Origin: an uncultured Eubacteriales bacterium
Lineage (GTDB): Bacteria > Bacillota > Clostridia > Oscillospirales > CAG-382
Direction: 5' to 3'
DNA length: 64,000 nt
Assembly (NCBI GenBank): GCA_934446675.1
Contig: CAKSEL010000001.1
Location: forward strand, 1-64,000
In this document: positions 43,211-52,366 of the stretch, in pieces
Position numbering within the stretch: the first letter of the stretch is position 1
Layout: every line of letters begins with the position of its first letter
The notes under the pieces: generated by a model
What the model was told of the DNA's origin: nothing
The model's input: only the letters and a program-made list of their open reading frames with translations
Database searches by the model: none
Made by a program: the position numbers and the translations under genes

Positions 43211-43837
43211 ATGAGCGACAACAAAAAAGTAAGAGTAGCATACAGGTGTCCGTTCTGTGCAAGCGTTATAACATCGGACATTACGAAAAATTCACTTGAC
43301 AGACCTTTAAAGCTTACCTGCATTGAGTGTCACAAGTCGGCGCTTGAAATTAACAAAACTCCGTCAGGCTCGGTAGAACTTAACGTTCCGTGCCTTATGT
43401 GTCCGCATCCGCACCCTTACAAAATTTCCGAAGAAATGTTTTTCGGCAAGGATATAATAACGCTGCCCTGCTCTTTTACGGGACTTGACATTTGCTTTAT
43501 CGGCGAAGAAGATCTTGTCGAAGATGAAATCGACGCGTCGGCTGCAGCTATACGCGAGCTTACGGAAAGTGCCGATGAAGAGGACGACGCGAAAAAGAGC
43601 GCGGATCTGATGGTTGCTGACATGAACGTAATGAGAGAGGTATTATTTGCAATCGGAAACCTTGACGAGGACAAAAAAATAACCTGTTCGTGCGGAAGCC
43701 ATGCGGTAAAAGCCGTTATCGACTACGACAAAGTAAAGATCGTCTGCAAGGTATGCGGAAAGAGCACTGAAATTCCGGCACGCACGCGTTTTGACGCAAA
43801 CGACGCAATCGAGCTTGACGAAATAAACATTGAATAA
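43211..43837 (+). CDS. Hypothetical zinc-ribbon protein
   Basis: This 208-residue protein has several Cys pairs: CPFC (13-16), CIEC, CLMC, and CSC with CKVC near the C-terminus, suggesting two zinc ribbons around an acidic linker (about 100-135, rich in Asp and Glu). I do not recognise the family beyond a general resemblance to uncharacterised Clostridia proteins. It follows the glycosylase gene closely and ends 2 bases from the convergent spoVAC. Confidence 0.8.
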   Translation: MSDNKKVRVAYRCPFCASVITSDITKNSLDRPLKLTCIECHKSALEINKTPSGSVELNVPCLMCPHPHPYKISEEMFFGKDIITLPCSFTGLDICFIGEEDLVEDEIDASAAAIRELTESADEEDDAKKSADLMVADMNVMREVLFAIGNLDEDKKITCSCGSHAVKAVIDYDKVKIVCKVCGKSTEIPARTRFDANDAIELDEINIE

Positions 43838-43839
43838 AT

Positions 43840-44298
43840 TTACTTATTCATAAAGTAATAGATTATTCCCCAGACCACCGACGCAGTGCTTCCGTAAAGA
43901 ATTACAGGCCCTGCAATGGTAAACATCTTAGCTCCCACGCCGAGAACGTAACCTTCGGACTTGCTGTCTATTGCAGGCGACGCCACGGCATTTGCAAATC
44001 CGGTTATAGGCACCAGTGTTCCTGCGCCCGCGTGTTTTGCAAGCTTTGAATACCAGCCGAGACCCGTAAACAGACATGACAGGAATACGAGAGTCACGGG
44101 CGTTAAAATTTTGATGTTTTCCGAATTTACGCCGAGTGCCTTACCGAGATCCGTTATTCCCTGACCGGCGACGCATATAAGTCCGCCGACTATAAAGGCG
44201 CACACGCAGTCCTTTAACAGGTTTGATTTCGGAGAATTCTTTTCGGCATACTTTCTGAATGCCTCTTTTTCCTTTTCACTGTAAGAGTGTTTATCCAT
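43840..44298 (-). CDS. spoVAC: Stage V sporulation protein AC
   Basis: SpoVAC is a membrane channel protein for uptake and release of dipicolinic acid in spores. The 152-residue protein has about four transmembrane helices with CAFIVGGLICVAGQGITDLG and LVPITGFANAVASPAIDSKSEGYVLGVGAKMFTIAGP, both diagnostic. spoVAD and spoVAE, which usually follow, are absent: the next gene downstream is on the other strand. An AAAGGA site precedes the start. Confidence 0.94.
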   Translation of the reverse strand: MDKHSYSEKEKEAFRKYAEKNSPKSNLLKDCVCAFIVGGLICVAGQGITDLGKALGVNSENIKILTPVTLVFLSCLFTGLGWYSKLAKHAGAGTLVPITGFANAVASPAIDSKSEGYVLGVGAKMFTIAGPVILYGSTASVVWGIIYYFMNK

Positions 44299-44361
44299 TT
44301 CAATTTCCTTTCACCGCTTATTTTGCCGCAAATTACGGCATAACACAATGGAGTGAATATT

Positions 44362-45771
44362 TTGGTTTTTGCAAGCCTTATATTTTTATATTTATTTTTA
44401 CCGTTAAATCTGATACTATACTTCATAATGCCCAAAGGCAAAGCAAGAAATGCGGTTCTGATACTGTTTTCGCTGATTTTTTATGCCTGGGGCGAACCGA
44501 TATGGGTATTTTTGCTTATTCTCACGGCTTTTTCTGACTATGTTCATGCAAAGTCTATTGAAAAGCACCTCGGAACCACGCGTGCAAAGCTTTCGCTCAC
44601 CCTTTCGGTACTTACCGACATCGGCATTTTCATTATTTTCAAGTATTCCGGCTTTATAATTTCAAACATAAACGCTTTAACCGGACTTTCGCTGTATGTT
44701 CCGCAGTTCAGTCTGCCTATCGGCATTTCTTTTTACACTTTCCAGACGCTTACCTACGTTATAGACGTGTACCGCGGCAAACAGACGTCTCAAAAGAGCT
44801 TTTTCAAATATCTTTTATATCTTTCAATGTATTTTCAGCTTGTCGCAGGCCCCATTGTAAGATACGGCGACGTTGCCGATAGCATTGAGCAAAGAAACGA
44901 AACGCTGAACAAGTTTTCCCACGGAATTTACCGCTTTACTCTCGGTCTTTCAAAAAAAGTTATAATCGCAAATGCTGCCGGAGTATTCGCAGACAAGTAT
45001 ATGAACGCAGACGCAGGTACTCTCTCTTGTGCTGCGGCATGGTTCGGCATTATAATGTACACGGTACAGCTTTACTTTGACTTTTCGGGATATTCGGATA
45101 TGGCAATAGGTTTAGGGCATATGTTCGGCTTTAAATTTCCCGAAAACTTCAACTATCCTTACATTTCAAAGTCCGTAAGCGAGTTCTGGAGGCGCTGGCA
45201 CATAACGCTCGGCTCGTTCTTACGCGACTACGTATACATACCTCTCGGCGGAAACAGAGCGCACGTTTACAGAAATCTGTTTATAGTATGGTTTCTGACT
45301 GGTTTCTGGCACGGCGCAAGCTGGAATTTTATAATCTGGGGACTTTACAACGGGTTATTTATCATGCTTGAGAGGCTCACCAAACCCGTATTTGAAAAAA
45401 TACCGTCATTTATAAGACACATATATCTGCTAATCATTGTGAACGTCGGATTTGTGTTCTTCCGTTTTTCAAGCTTTTACGGCGCCGCCGATTACCTTAA
45501 AGTCATGTTTTCAGGCACATCGCCGCTTTACGATATGCAGACGGGATTTGAAATTCTCAACAATATATTCTGGATCGCCGCGGCGCTTTTATTCTGCACG
45601 CCGGTTATCAAATACATTGAAAAGCTTTACCGCAAGATGTGCATATCCGGCACGGTACTCTCTGTGTTTGCCGGCGTTTTGAGAACGGTTCTGATTTTCA
45701 CGCTGTTATTCGTATGCACCTGTCACCTTGCAGGCAACAGCTTTAATCCGTTTCTGTATTTTCAGTTCTGA
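44362..45771 (+). CDS. MBOAT-family O-acyltransferase (AlgI-like)
   Basis: This 469-residue polytopic membrane protein belongs to the MBOAT family, AlgI/PatA-like branch, which passes acetyl groups across the membrane for O-acetylation of exported polymers. It has about ten hydrophobic segments and the catalytic-histidine region FLTGFWHGASWNFIIWG. The TTG at 44362 is preferred: GGAG lies 8 bases upstream and the resulting MVFASLIFLYLFLP matches the usual start of the family, while the GTG at 44353 abuts that site. The usual partner (AlgJ/AlgX or SGNH protein) is not next to it. Confidence 0.9.
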   Translation: MVFASLIFLYLFLPLNLILYFIMPKGKARNAVLILFSLIFYAWGEPIWVFLLILTAFSDYVHAKSIEKHLGTTRAKLSLTLSVLTDIGIFIIFKYSGFIISNINALTGLSLYVPQFSLPIGISFYTFQTLTYVIDVYRGKQTSQKSFFKYLLYLSMYFQLVAGPIVRYGDVADSIEQRNETLNKFSHGIYRFTLGLSKKVIIANAAGVFADKYMNADAGTLSCAAAWFGIIMYTVQLYFDFSGYSDMAIGLGHMFGFKFPENFNYPYISKSVSEFWRRWHITLGSFLRDYVYIPLGGNRAHVYRNLFIVWFLTGFWHGASWNFIIWGLYNGLFIMLERLTKPVFEKIPSFIRHIYLLIIVNVGFVFFRFSSFYGAADYLKVMFSGTSPLYDMQTGFEILNNIFWIAAALLFCTPVIKYIEKLYRKMCISGTVLSVFAGVLRTVLIFTLLFVCTCHLAGNSFNPFLYFQF

Positions 45772-45837
45772 TGTTTATATCAGGTTCATATATAGGTGTT
45801 AATATTTTATTAAATTACATATCGTGAGGAATTATCA

Positions 45838-46761
45838 ATGGAAAAAAGAAAAGGTCTGAATACAAAAGGTCTTGACGCGCTGTTTTCCGCACCGGATCTT
45901 GAAACGGCGGACAGTACCGGAGTTTTGAACGTGCGCATATCCGACATTGAGCCGGACAAAAATCAGCCGCGCAAAATTTTTACCGACGACGCGCTGAAAT
46001 CTCTCAGCGAATCAATAGAACGCCACGGTGTTCTCCAGCCGCTTGTGGTAAGAAAAGCAAATGCCGATTCAGCGCTGCACGACGTTACAAAATACTCGAT
46101 AATATCGGGAGAGCGCCGCTGGAGAGCTGCTAAAATGGCAGGTCTTACGGAAGTTCCCGTAGTCGTAAAGGACATATCCGACACGGACGCCGCCGCAATT
46201 ATGCTTGTCGAGAACTTACAGAGAGAGGATCTCAATCCCGTCGAGCAGGCTCTCGGATTAAAGCGTCTTATTGACGAATTTGGTCTTACGCACGAACAGA
46301 CGGCGGCAATAGTCGGAATTTCACGTCCGGCGCTTACAAACTCGCTGCGTCTGCTCTCGCTTCCCGACGAGGTTCTCGATTCGCTTTCAAGCGGAGATAT
46401 TACGGCAGGTCACGCGCGTGCGCTGTTATCTCTCGGAAATCAGGACGACATTCTCGACGCGCTTCAATCCGTGGTCGGAAAAGGTTTGTCGGTAAGAGAA
46501 ACAGAGTCGCTTGTAAAAAAGCTGCTTTCCGAAAAAGACAAAAAGCAAACGCAAACTGTCGATATTTCCAATCTTGACGACAAGAAAATATACATTGCAA
46601 AGCTTGAAGAAAAGATTTCTTCAAAGTTCGGCAGAAAGGCGAAGCTTGTCAACAACAAAAAATCTCCCGACAAGGGCGTTCTTGAAATTGAATATTACAG
46701 CAAAGAAGATCTTGAGGCGCTGCTTAAAAATCTTTGCGGAAACGATATTTTTGCCGAATAA
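45838..46761 (+). CDS. parB: ParB/Spo0J-type chromosome partition protein
   Basis: ParB binds parS sites, clamps onto DNA with CTP, and helps load SMC. The 307 residues have the ParB N-terminal nuclease-like domain (VRISDIEPDKNQPRKIF, SIISGERRWRAAKMAGL and VENLQREDLNPVEQAL), a helix-turn-helix (GLTHEQTAAIVGISRPALTNSLRLL) and a C-terminal dimerisation region. No parA/soj gene is adjacent and I found no good parS nearby. It is the first of four closely spaced plus-strand genes. Confidence 0.93.
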   Translation: MEKRKGLNTKGLDALFSAPDLETADSTGVLNVRISDIEPDKNQPRKIFTDDALKSLSESIERHGVLQPLVVRKANADSALHDVTKYSIISGERRWRAAKMAGLTEVPVVVKDISDTDAAAIMLVENLQREDLNPVEQALGLKRLIDEFGLTHEQTAAIVGISRPALTNSLRLLSLPDEVLDSLSSGDITAGHARALLSLGNQDDILDALQSVVGKGLSVRETESLVKKLLSEKDKKQTQTVDISNLDDKKIYIAKLEEKISSKFGRKAKLVNNKKSPDKGVLEIEYYSKEDLEALLKNLCGNDIFAE

Positions 46762-46779
46762 GAGGATAACGGAGGAAAA

Positions 46780-47532
46780 ATGTCTGACGGACTTATTACA
46801 TTAAACGCCGCGGTATGGGCTATTTTTGCCGGAATTGTTCTGGCGGTCATTTATACCGCACTTCAAAAAAGTACGCTTAATCTATTCATAACATCGCTGT
46901 ATAAAAACGGCTGTTTTGACAGCACAAGTGCGAAATCTCCGGCACAGCTTGGCATTACATCAAAGCTCAGGCAGAAAATAATTCTTTCCGCCGCCAAAAC
47001 ACACACCGGGCTTAACAGATTAATCGGCGCTTATACAAAGCGCGGCGTAAAAAACTTCGGCGAGCTGCCAAAATACTCTTACACCGAAAACGACCGCTTT
47101 TTCATAGATGAAAGCAAGTCCGACGAGGCTGAATCGAAATACAAATTCAGAAAATCAAATCCGGTATATACGGCTATTGTTATAATTGCTCTCGCACTTG
47201 CCGCAGCTGTTTCATGCACGGTTATTGCATGGCTTTCGGGTTTTGCAAGCAACTCGTTTAAAAACTTCGGAACGCCGACCTCGGATAAGCCATTATCCGG
47301 CAATACGCAGTCGGACAAAATCACCGAAAACGGCGAAACTCCCGACAGCACTGACGAAACGGACAATGGCGATAACATTCAGGACGATATTGAATCTGTT
47401 CAGGGTAATTCCGACGGTGAAGAAAATCAAACTGACGGAGTAGATGAAACAGCGGATACGGACGGCAATTCTTCGGGCGGTGCCGTCATTCCGAAACCAA
47501 ATCCAACAATACCTCAGCCGAATATAAATTAA
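46780..47532 (+). CDS. Two-helix membrane protein with acidic tail, unknown
   Basis: The 250-residue protein has a transmembrane helix at about 10-28, a basic cytoplasmic-looking loop of about 95 residues, a second helix at about 128-152, and a roughly 100-residue tail rich in Asp, Glu, Asn, Thr and Ser, ending in a Pro-rich stretch (PKPNPTIPQP). I recognise no domain. It lies 18 bases after parB and 25 bases before the MORN protein gene, which suggests joint transcription. Confidence 0.8.
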   Translation: MSDGLITLNAAVWAIFAGIVLAVIYTALQKSTLNLFITSLYKNGCFDSTSAKSPAQLGITSKLRQKIILSAAKTHTGLNRLIGAYTKRGVKNFGELPKYSYTENDRFFIDESKSDEAESKYKFRKSNPVYTAIVIIALALAAAVSCTVIAWLSGFASNSFKNFGTPTSDKPLSGNTQSDKITENGETPDSTDETDNGDNIQDDIESVQGNSDGEENQTDGVDETADTDGNSSGGAVIPKPNPTIPQPNIN

Positions 47533-47557
47533 AATCATTCTTTAGGAGGAATCATAA

Positions 47558-48460
47558 ATGCCGGCAAAATCAAAAAACCGCACCAATCCCCTGCTCTGGA
47601 TAATACTTGTAACGCTTATTTTTCTCGCTGCCGCAGGAATTATAATCTATTCTCTCGGATACCGTTACGTCAAAGAGGACAATGTTAAGTTCTCGGGCTG
47701 GACTGTGAACGGTCAGCCCACAAGCGGAAAACTCAGCTATTCGGACGGTACAAAGGGCAAGCTTCAAAAAGACAAGGACAGCGCAAACGGAAAGATTACA
47801 TACTCAAACGGCGACGTTTACGAAGGGCAGCTTGACGGAATCAACCGCACAGGCACGGGCAAAATCACTTACAAATCCAGCGGAGACGTATACACCGGCG
47901 ATTTCAAAGACGATATAAGAACCGGACACGCGCTTATCGAATACGCGTCGGGCGATGTCTACGACGGAGAAGTTGAAAACGGCAGAATGAACGGTGTCGG
48001 CAAATACACTTTTTCTGACGGTTCATGGTACTACGGTGAGTTTAAGGACAACATGAAAAACGGTGCCGGAGAATATCACTGGAACGACGGCTCATATTAC
48101 TACGGCACATACTCAAACGACCGCCGCGACGGTACCGGAAACGTAACGGTAAACCTCTCTGACGGTTCGGTATACACAGGGCGCTGCAAGCAGGTATTTG
48201 CAAACGGCGACGTATACGAAGGCGATTTTTCCGGCGACGCAAGAACAGGTACCGGTACTTACTCCTGGGCAAACGGCGAAAAATATGAAGGAAGCTTTGT
48301 AAACGGCGTTCTCGAAGGCAACGGAACATATTACTTTGCAGGCGGAAACACATACACGGGACTTTTCAAGGACGGCACGATTGCCGAAACCGCACCGAAC
48401 GGCGAGAGCGGCACTTCCGACGATTCATCTAAGGAAAACACAAGCGCAAATGAGCAATAA
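47558..48460 (+). CDS. Membrane-anchored MORN-repeat protein
   Basis: The 300-residue protein has one N-terminal transmembrane helix (about 11-33) and then roughly nine MORN repeats (about 75-275) of the form GxGxYxxxDGxxYxGxFxxG, such as GVGKYTFSDGSWYYGEF. The C-terminus is Ser/Glu rich. MORN proteins bind membranes or act as scaffolds. The orientation suggests the repeats face outside. The function is unknown. A GGAGGAAT site precedes it, and its end overlaps the next gene by 11 bases. Confidence 0.88.
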   Translation: MPAKSKNRTNPLLWIILVTLIFLAAAGIIIYSLGYRYVKEDNVKFSGWTVNGQPTSGKLSYSDGTKGKLQKDKDSANGKITYSNGDVYEGQLDGINRTGTGKITYKSSGDVYTGDFKDDIRTGHALIEYASGDVYDGEVENGRMNGVGKYTFSDGSWYYGEFKDNMKNGAGEYHWNDGSYYYGTYSNDRRDGTGNVTVNLSDGSVYTGRCKQVFANGDVYEGDFSGDARTGTGTYSWANGEKYEGSFVNGVLEGNGTYYFAGGNTYTGLFKDGTIAETAPNGESGTSDDSSKENTSANEQ

Positions 48461-49259
48461 TTTTGAAAATACTGCGCCTTTATACAATATCAGCGGCGAA
48501 AAAGCCGTTTTTGAGGGAATAATCTCGATAGAGGCAGTGATCAATGCCGGAAAACGTGAAATCTTCAACGTTTACTGTGACGGTGATAAGATAAAAAAAC
48601 GCGACCGCAAAGCCCTGCACTTTTTAAAACTTCTGAAAGAGGAAAATTTACCCTATTCACTGCTCTCACGCCAAGAAATCGACGCCATTGCCAAACAGCA
48701 CGGCATTTCCGCATCTCACGGCGGTTTTATAGCGTTTACCGGTGTGCGGACATATACGGAATTTGACAAATATCTTGACAGCTTGAAAAGTGCGCAGTCA
48801 TATGCGGTATATCTCGACGGGGTTGAAGATCCGTTCAACTTCGGGTATTCGGTAAGAAATTTATTTGCATTCGGCGCACACGGGTTTATAATTCCGAAAC
48901 GCAACTGGCTTTCGGCGTCAGGCACCGTCTGCCGTTCTTCGGCAGGTGCAAGCGAGCTATGCGAAATTACAATAGCTCCCGATGACGACGAGGCGATGAA
49001 ACTTATAAAGACAAATGGCATAAAAATCGTCTGTGCGGCGCTGTCGCAAAATTCCGTTCCGATAGGAGAATTTGAGCCGGAATATCCGTTTATACTTTTT
49101 ATCGGCGGTGAAAAACGCGGTATTTCAAAGCTGTTTTACGAAAATTCAGACGCGGTCGTACACATTCCCTATTCAAATGAGAACGCTAAATATTCTCTGC
49201 CGACAGCCTCCGCCGCGGCGATTTTCGGAAGTTTTATTGCCTACAAAAAACAAAAGTGA
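48450..49259 (+). CDS. TrmH/SpoU-family RNA methyltransferase
   Basis: This 269-residue protein is a SPOUT-class 2'-O-ribose methyltransferase. It has an N-terminal substrate-binding domain (about 10-90) and the knotted domain with LDGVEDPFNFGYSVRNLFAFG (motif 1), LFIGGEKRGIS (motif 2) and KYSLPTASAAAI (motif 3). The target RNA cannot be told. The start at 48450 lies within the last codons of the MORN gene; the frame is open farther upstream without a ribosome site. Confidence 0.88.
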   Translation: MSNNFENTAPLYNISGEKAVFEGIISIEAVINAGKREIFNVYCDGDKIKKRDRKALHFLKLLKEENLPYSLLSRQEIDAIAKQHGISASHGGFIAFTGVRTYTEFDKYLDSLKSAQSYAVYLDGVEDPFNFGYSVRNLFAFGAHGFIIPKRNWLSASGTVCRSSAGASELCEITIAPDDDEAMKLIKTNGIKIVCAALSQNSVPIGEFEPEYPFILFIGGEKRGISKLFYENSDAVVHIPYSNENAKYSLPTASAAAIFGSFIAYKKQK

Positions 49260-49297
49260 CGCACATTGTACATCACCCTGTCACTTACGTATTCTTT

Positions 49298-49330
49298 ATG
49301 AGCTTGGTTTTTAACCCGGCTCATTTTTTT
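49298..49330 (+). terminator. Terminator of the parB-trmH run
   Basis: ATGAGC (49298-49303) and GCTCAT (49319-49324) form the base of a stem with inner pairing TTGG/CC, followed by seven T. Confidence 0.8.
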
Positions 49331-49355
49331 GCATATTCTGCCAAACAGATTGTCT

Positions 49356-50090
49356 TTAACGCGAACCCGATTTTGAAAACCTATTTCTTCTTTTGTGATT
49401 TAAAACTTCCGCGTATTCGCGGTAAGTAATACTTCCTTCTACATCAAACCGAATAGAATCATTTATGTCCATGATGTAGTCAAGATTTGCCACCGCAAAA
49501 TATAAGTATCTGTCGCAATCCAACATTCTGACAAGCAAAAGACAGAATATTTCGGGAGTTAATTCAGTATTGGGCGCATCATAAAAGCGGTCGGATTCTC
49601 GGATAATTTCTTTACTCTTTGCAAATTCCCACAATTCGTCTTCATCAGCCGAAAAATTTCCGAGGCAGCGTGAAATAAATGCGGCACAGTTTTTTACAGT
49701 CGCAGTCTCAAGCGGTTCAAAAGTGTTTTTACCCGAATCTTTTCCGAAAATCACGTTACTGAAGTAACCTGAGCATATATACCCGTGTCTTACACCGGGT
49801 TTGTCAACGTCGAGTATGGGCGGAACTGCAAATTTTACATTGTCAAAAATTTCCACAGTACTGTTTCTTAATCCCGCAGTTCTCATAACAAATCTTAATG
49901 CCTGATATCTGTTTACGTATTGCTCTGTGCAGTTATCATCACGTGAAAAAATCCGGAGCGTACGCAGGGTATTTCTGTTTTGGACATAGATTTTCTTCTC
50001 ATGTACTCGTTTAATTACAACTGCGCCTGCGATAAGCAAGGCAATTAAAGCTAAGGACAATATTAATATGTGGGCTTTGCGTTTTTCCAT
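49356..50090 (-). CDS. Membrane-anchored hypothetical protein with SLH-like segments
   Basis: The 244-residue protein has an N-terminal transmembrane helix or signal anchor (about 7-26) and an extracytoplasmic part. Stretches such as NRYQALRFVMRTAGLR (about 60-75) and TPEIFCLLLVRMLDC (about 180-195) have the spacing of degenerate S-layer-homology repeats, but the match is weak. I do not recognise a family. It is transcribed alone. Confidence 0.7.
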   Translation of the reverse strand: MEKRKAHILILSLALIALLIAGAVVIKRVHEKKIYVQNRNTLRTLRIFSRDDNCTEQYVNRYQALRFVMRTAGLRNSTVEIFDNVKFAVPPILDVDKPGVRHGYICSGYFSNVIFGKDSGKNTFEPLETATVKNCAAFISRCLGNFSADEDELWEFAKSKEIIRESDRFYDAPNTELTPEIFCLLLVRMLDCDRYLYFAVANLDYIMDINDSIRFDVEGSITYREYAEVLNHKRRNRFSKSGSR

Positions 50091-50231
50091 ACGGTGCTGT
50101 CACTTCGTTCATAAGCAAAAAACTATATTTAAACAATTTCATAATAATTCTTTATATTACAATTTTATCATGGAGTCAAAAGTTTGTCGACAACGTTTTT
50201 TAGTTTAAGCAAGGTGTCTATAAACAATAAA

Positions 50232-50266
50232 GCACTCCGAAAACCGCTATACAGTCCCCGGAGTGC
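50232..50266 (-). terminator. Terminator of the GHL6 glycosidase gene
   Basis: GCACTCCG (50232-50239) and CGGAGTGC (50259-50266) are perfect inverted copies. On the minus strand they are followed by TTTATTGTTT. The stem begins 19 bases past the stop codon. Confidence 0.7.
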
Positions 50267-50284
50267 AATATAAGTTATAAAGTG

Positions 50285-52264
50285 TTAAATTTCAAAAACA
50301 ACAGATTCGTGACAGGTAAATTTATCGAGTTTTACATTTACCGCACCGCCGTTTTGCGTAAAGGCAAGTTCGCTGCGGTCAGTTCCGCGGTAAACACGCT
50401 TTACCTTTTCGGGAAGCTTTACCGAGATTTCAATATCGTAAAGTGGTACAAGCTCCTCTATTACCTCGACGCCGTTTCCGCGCTTGATAGGCGACGCATA
50501 GACAAGATTTGCAACATATCTTGACTTTTCAGCCTGTTTATTCAGCGTCACAAATCCGGCAGACGGGAGATTTACCGAGATTGTCTTATCATTTTCTATC
50601 AGTTTTTCAAGCGTCTGAATAATTGTTTCTTTTGCGATCATACAGCCTGTAACGGCGTATTCTTCAGCCATATCCCACGCTATATATGCTCCGTCTTTGC
50701 CGAATGTAATTCCGGGGCCTCTGTCATAGTCCACGAACGGCGCGTGTCTGTGAGAACAGAAATGCTCGGGAGTTCTGTTGAAGAACGGATCTCTTGCGTG
50801 TGCAAAGACCTCGGTACATTCGGGAGTTTTCTCGATGACATAAGACTTTGCATATATTACGAAAGACGACGACGGAAGTCCGAACGGTGAAAATTCGGGG
50901 CGGATATATGTAGGATTATATTCCGACTCGCCGGCATATTCAGCGCCGAAATCAAACAGGAATTCATCTTTTTCTGTACTTAATCCGGATTTTCCCGTAC
51001 AGAGAAGTTTTCCGCCGTTTTTAAGGTATTTATCGAGCTTTTCTTTAAGTTCGGGCGTTATTCTTATATCGTCGGGCAACACAAGAACCTTGAAACCGTC
51101 AAACGGCGCATTTTTGTCAAGCAGGCTGTAAAGATAATTACCCTCATTGAGTACACGGCAGATACCGACGTCATGATTATTGAGTCTGGATTTAGGAGGT
51201 TCGATTGCATAACTTTCCGACAGCAGAACGCCTATATCATACATCTGAACCGAATCAAGGCAGTATTCCTCAATCTTTTCGCCATATTCATAAGCTTTTC
51301 CGATAAGCGAATATGTTGCCTCGTCCATAAATCCGTATGGGTGCATCTGATCGCCTATCGAGCACTTTGCTCCGAAAGACATTGAAAGCGCAACCTCATA
51401 TATAAGCGCATTCGGGTGTTTAAATCCGCCGAACTCACCCCATGTTGTATGGAATTTTCCGGTCATACCGAGATATTCAAGTCCCAGGGTTGCAGCATAC
51501 CTTACCGAACGCGGAAAATGGTCATATCCCCAGCCGCCGGTAGGCAAGCTTTCAAGCTCAAGGTGCGTATTATAGAACGCCTCTTCGGGTCTGCGCGCGC
51601 TGATGTTGCCTCCGTTATGGAACACACGCGTGTTTTTATTTACGCTCTTTACGGCTGCGTTTGTTCTGTCGGCATACTTCTTAAATGTTTCGATAGAAAG
51701 GTCTACGAAATTCTGCGGATCGGACTGATCAAGTCCGCGCTGCTCGATTATTTTTCTGCAATAGCGACAGTAGCAGACTTTCGGCGAGGATATATCGAGA
51801 AATACGCCCTCGGGATTGAATTTCTGAACAACTTCTTCAATCTGCGAAACAAGCACATCAAGGTACGGCGAGTTATAGCAGATAAGCTTAAAACCGTCCA
51901 TTGGCGGATATTTGACATATGTTTCTTCTGGCTTTGGTATTGCTCTGCATTCGGGGTGCTTTGTAAGATAATCTACATCGAATCCCGCGGAAATATATAT
52001 CGGCGCATGAACGCCGATTTCGCGGCAGGCTTCAAGCTCAGCCGACAGCAGATCAAATCCGTGCAGTCCCGGGTGCATTGTTCCGGTTTTTGACGGATAG
52101 TACATCATTCCGTGATGACATTTTGCAAACACCGTTATTGAATTTATATGTCCCTTTTTCAGACAATCCTGAAACTGCTTTTTATCAAATTTACTTCCGA
52201 TATTATCTATCTTTTCCGAAGTGTGAAAGTCAAGATGAACCTGTCTTGAAGGCAAAACGCTCAT
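50285..52264 (-). CDS. GHL6-type glycoside hydrolase with trimerisation-like domain
   Basis: The 659-residue protein starts with an alpha-amylase-like TIM barrel of the hypothetical glycosyl hydrolase 6 type (about 1-340; QVHLDFHTSE, EGVFLDISSPKVCYCRYCR), followed by a beta-galactosidase-trimerisation-like domain (about 345-480, FKVLVLPDDIRITPELKEKLDKYLKNGGKLL) and a C-terminal beta domain. The VFLD segment may carry the nucleophile. There is no signal peptide, so it is likely cytoplasmic and acts on imported oligosaccharides. Substrate unknown; related proteins are sometimes labelled fucosidase-like. Confidence 0.82.
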   Translation of the reverse strand: MSVLPSRQVHLDFHTSEKIDNIGSKFDKKQFQDCLKKGHINSITVFAKCHHGMMYYPSKTGTMHPGLHGFDLLSAELEACREIGVHAPIYISAGFDVDYLTKHPECRAIPKPEETYVKYPPMDGFKLICYNSPYLDVLVSQIEEVVQKFNPEGVFLDISSPKVCYCRYCRKIIEQRGLDQSDPQNFVDLSIETFKKYADRTNAAVKSVNKNTRVFHNGGNISARRPEEAFYNTHLELESLPTGGWGYDHFPRSVRYAATLGLEYLGMTGKFHTTWGEFGGFKHPNALIYEVALSMSFGAKCSIGDQMHPYGFMDEATYSLIGKAYEYGEKIEEYCLDSVQMYDIGVLLSESYAIEPPKSRLNNHDVGICRVLNEGNYLYSLLDKNAPFDGFKVLVLPDDIRITPELKEKLDKYLKNGGKLLCTGKSGLSTEKDEFLFDFGAEYAGESEYNPTYIRPEFSPFGLPSSSFVIYAKSYVIEKTPECTEVFAHARDPFFNRTPEHFCSHRHAPFVDYDRGPGITFGKDGAYIAWDMAEEYAVTGCMIAKETIIQTLEKLIENDKTISVNLPSAGFVTLNKQAEKSRYVANLVYASPIKRGNGVEVIEELVPLYDIEISVKLPEKVKRVYRGTDRSELAFTQNGGAVNVKLDKFTCHESVVFEI

Positions 52265-52366
52265 AAATTTACCGCTCCTTACAGCTTAATTTTTAGTATA
52301 TTTTAGCATATAAGAAGCGGTATTACAATGTGTTTTTTATTGTGAAATATGTGTTTTCCGTCATTT

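Noticed and set aside
49935..49950. Possible parS site near parB
   Set aside because: Only the centre CACGTGAAA matches; about 10 of 16 bases agree with the parS consensus and it lies inside a coding region.
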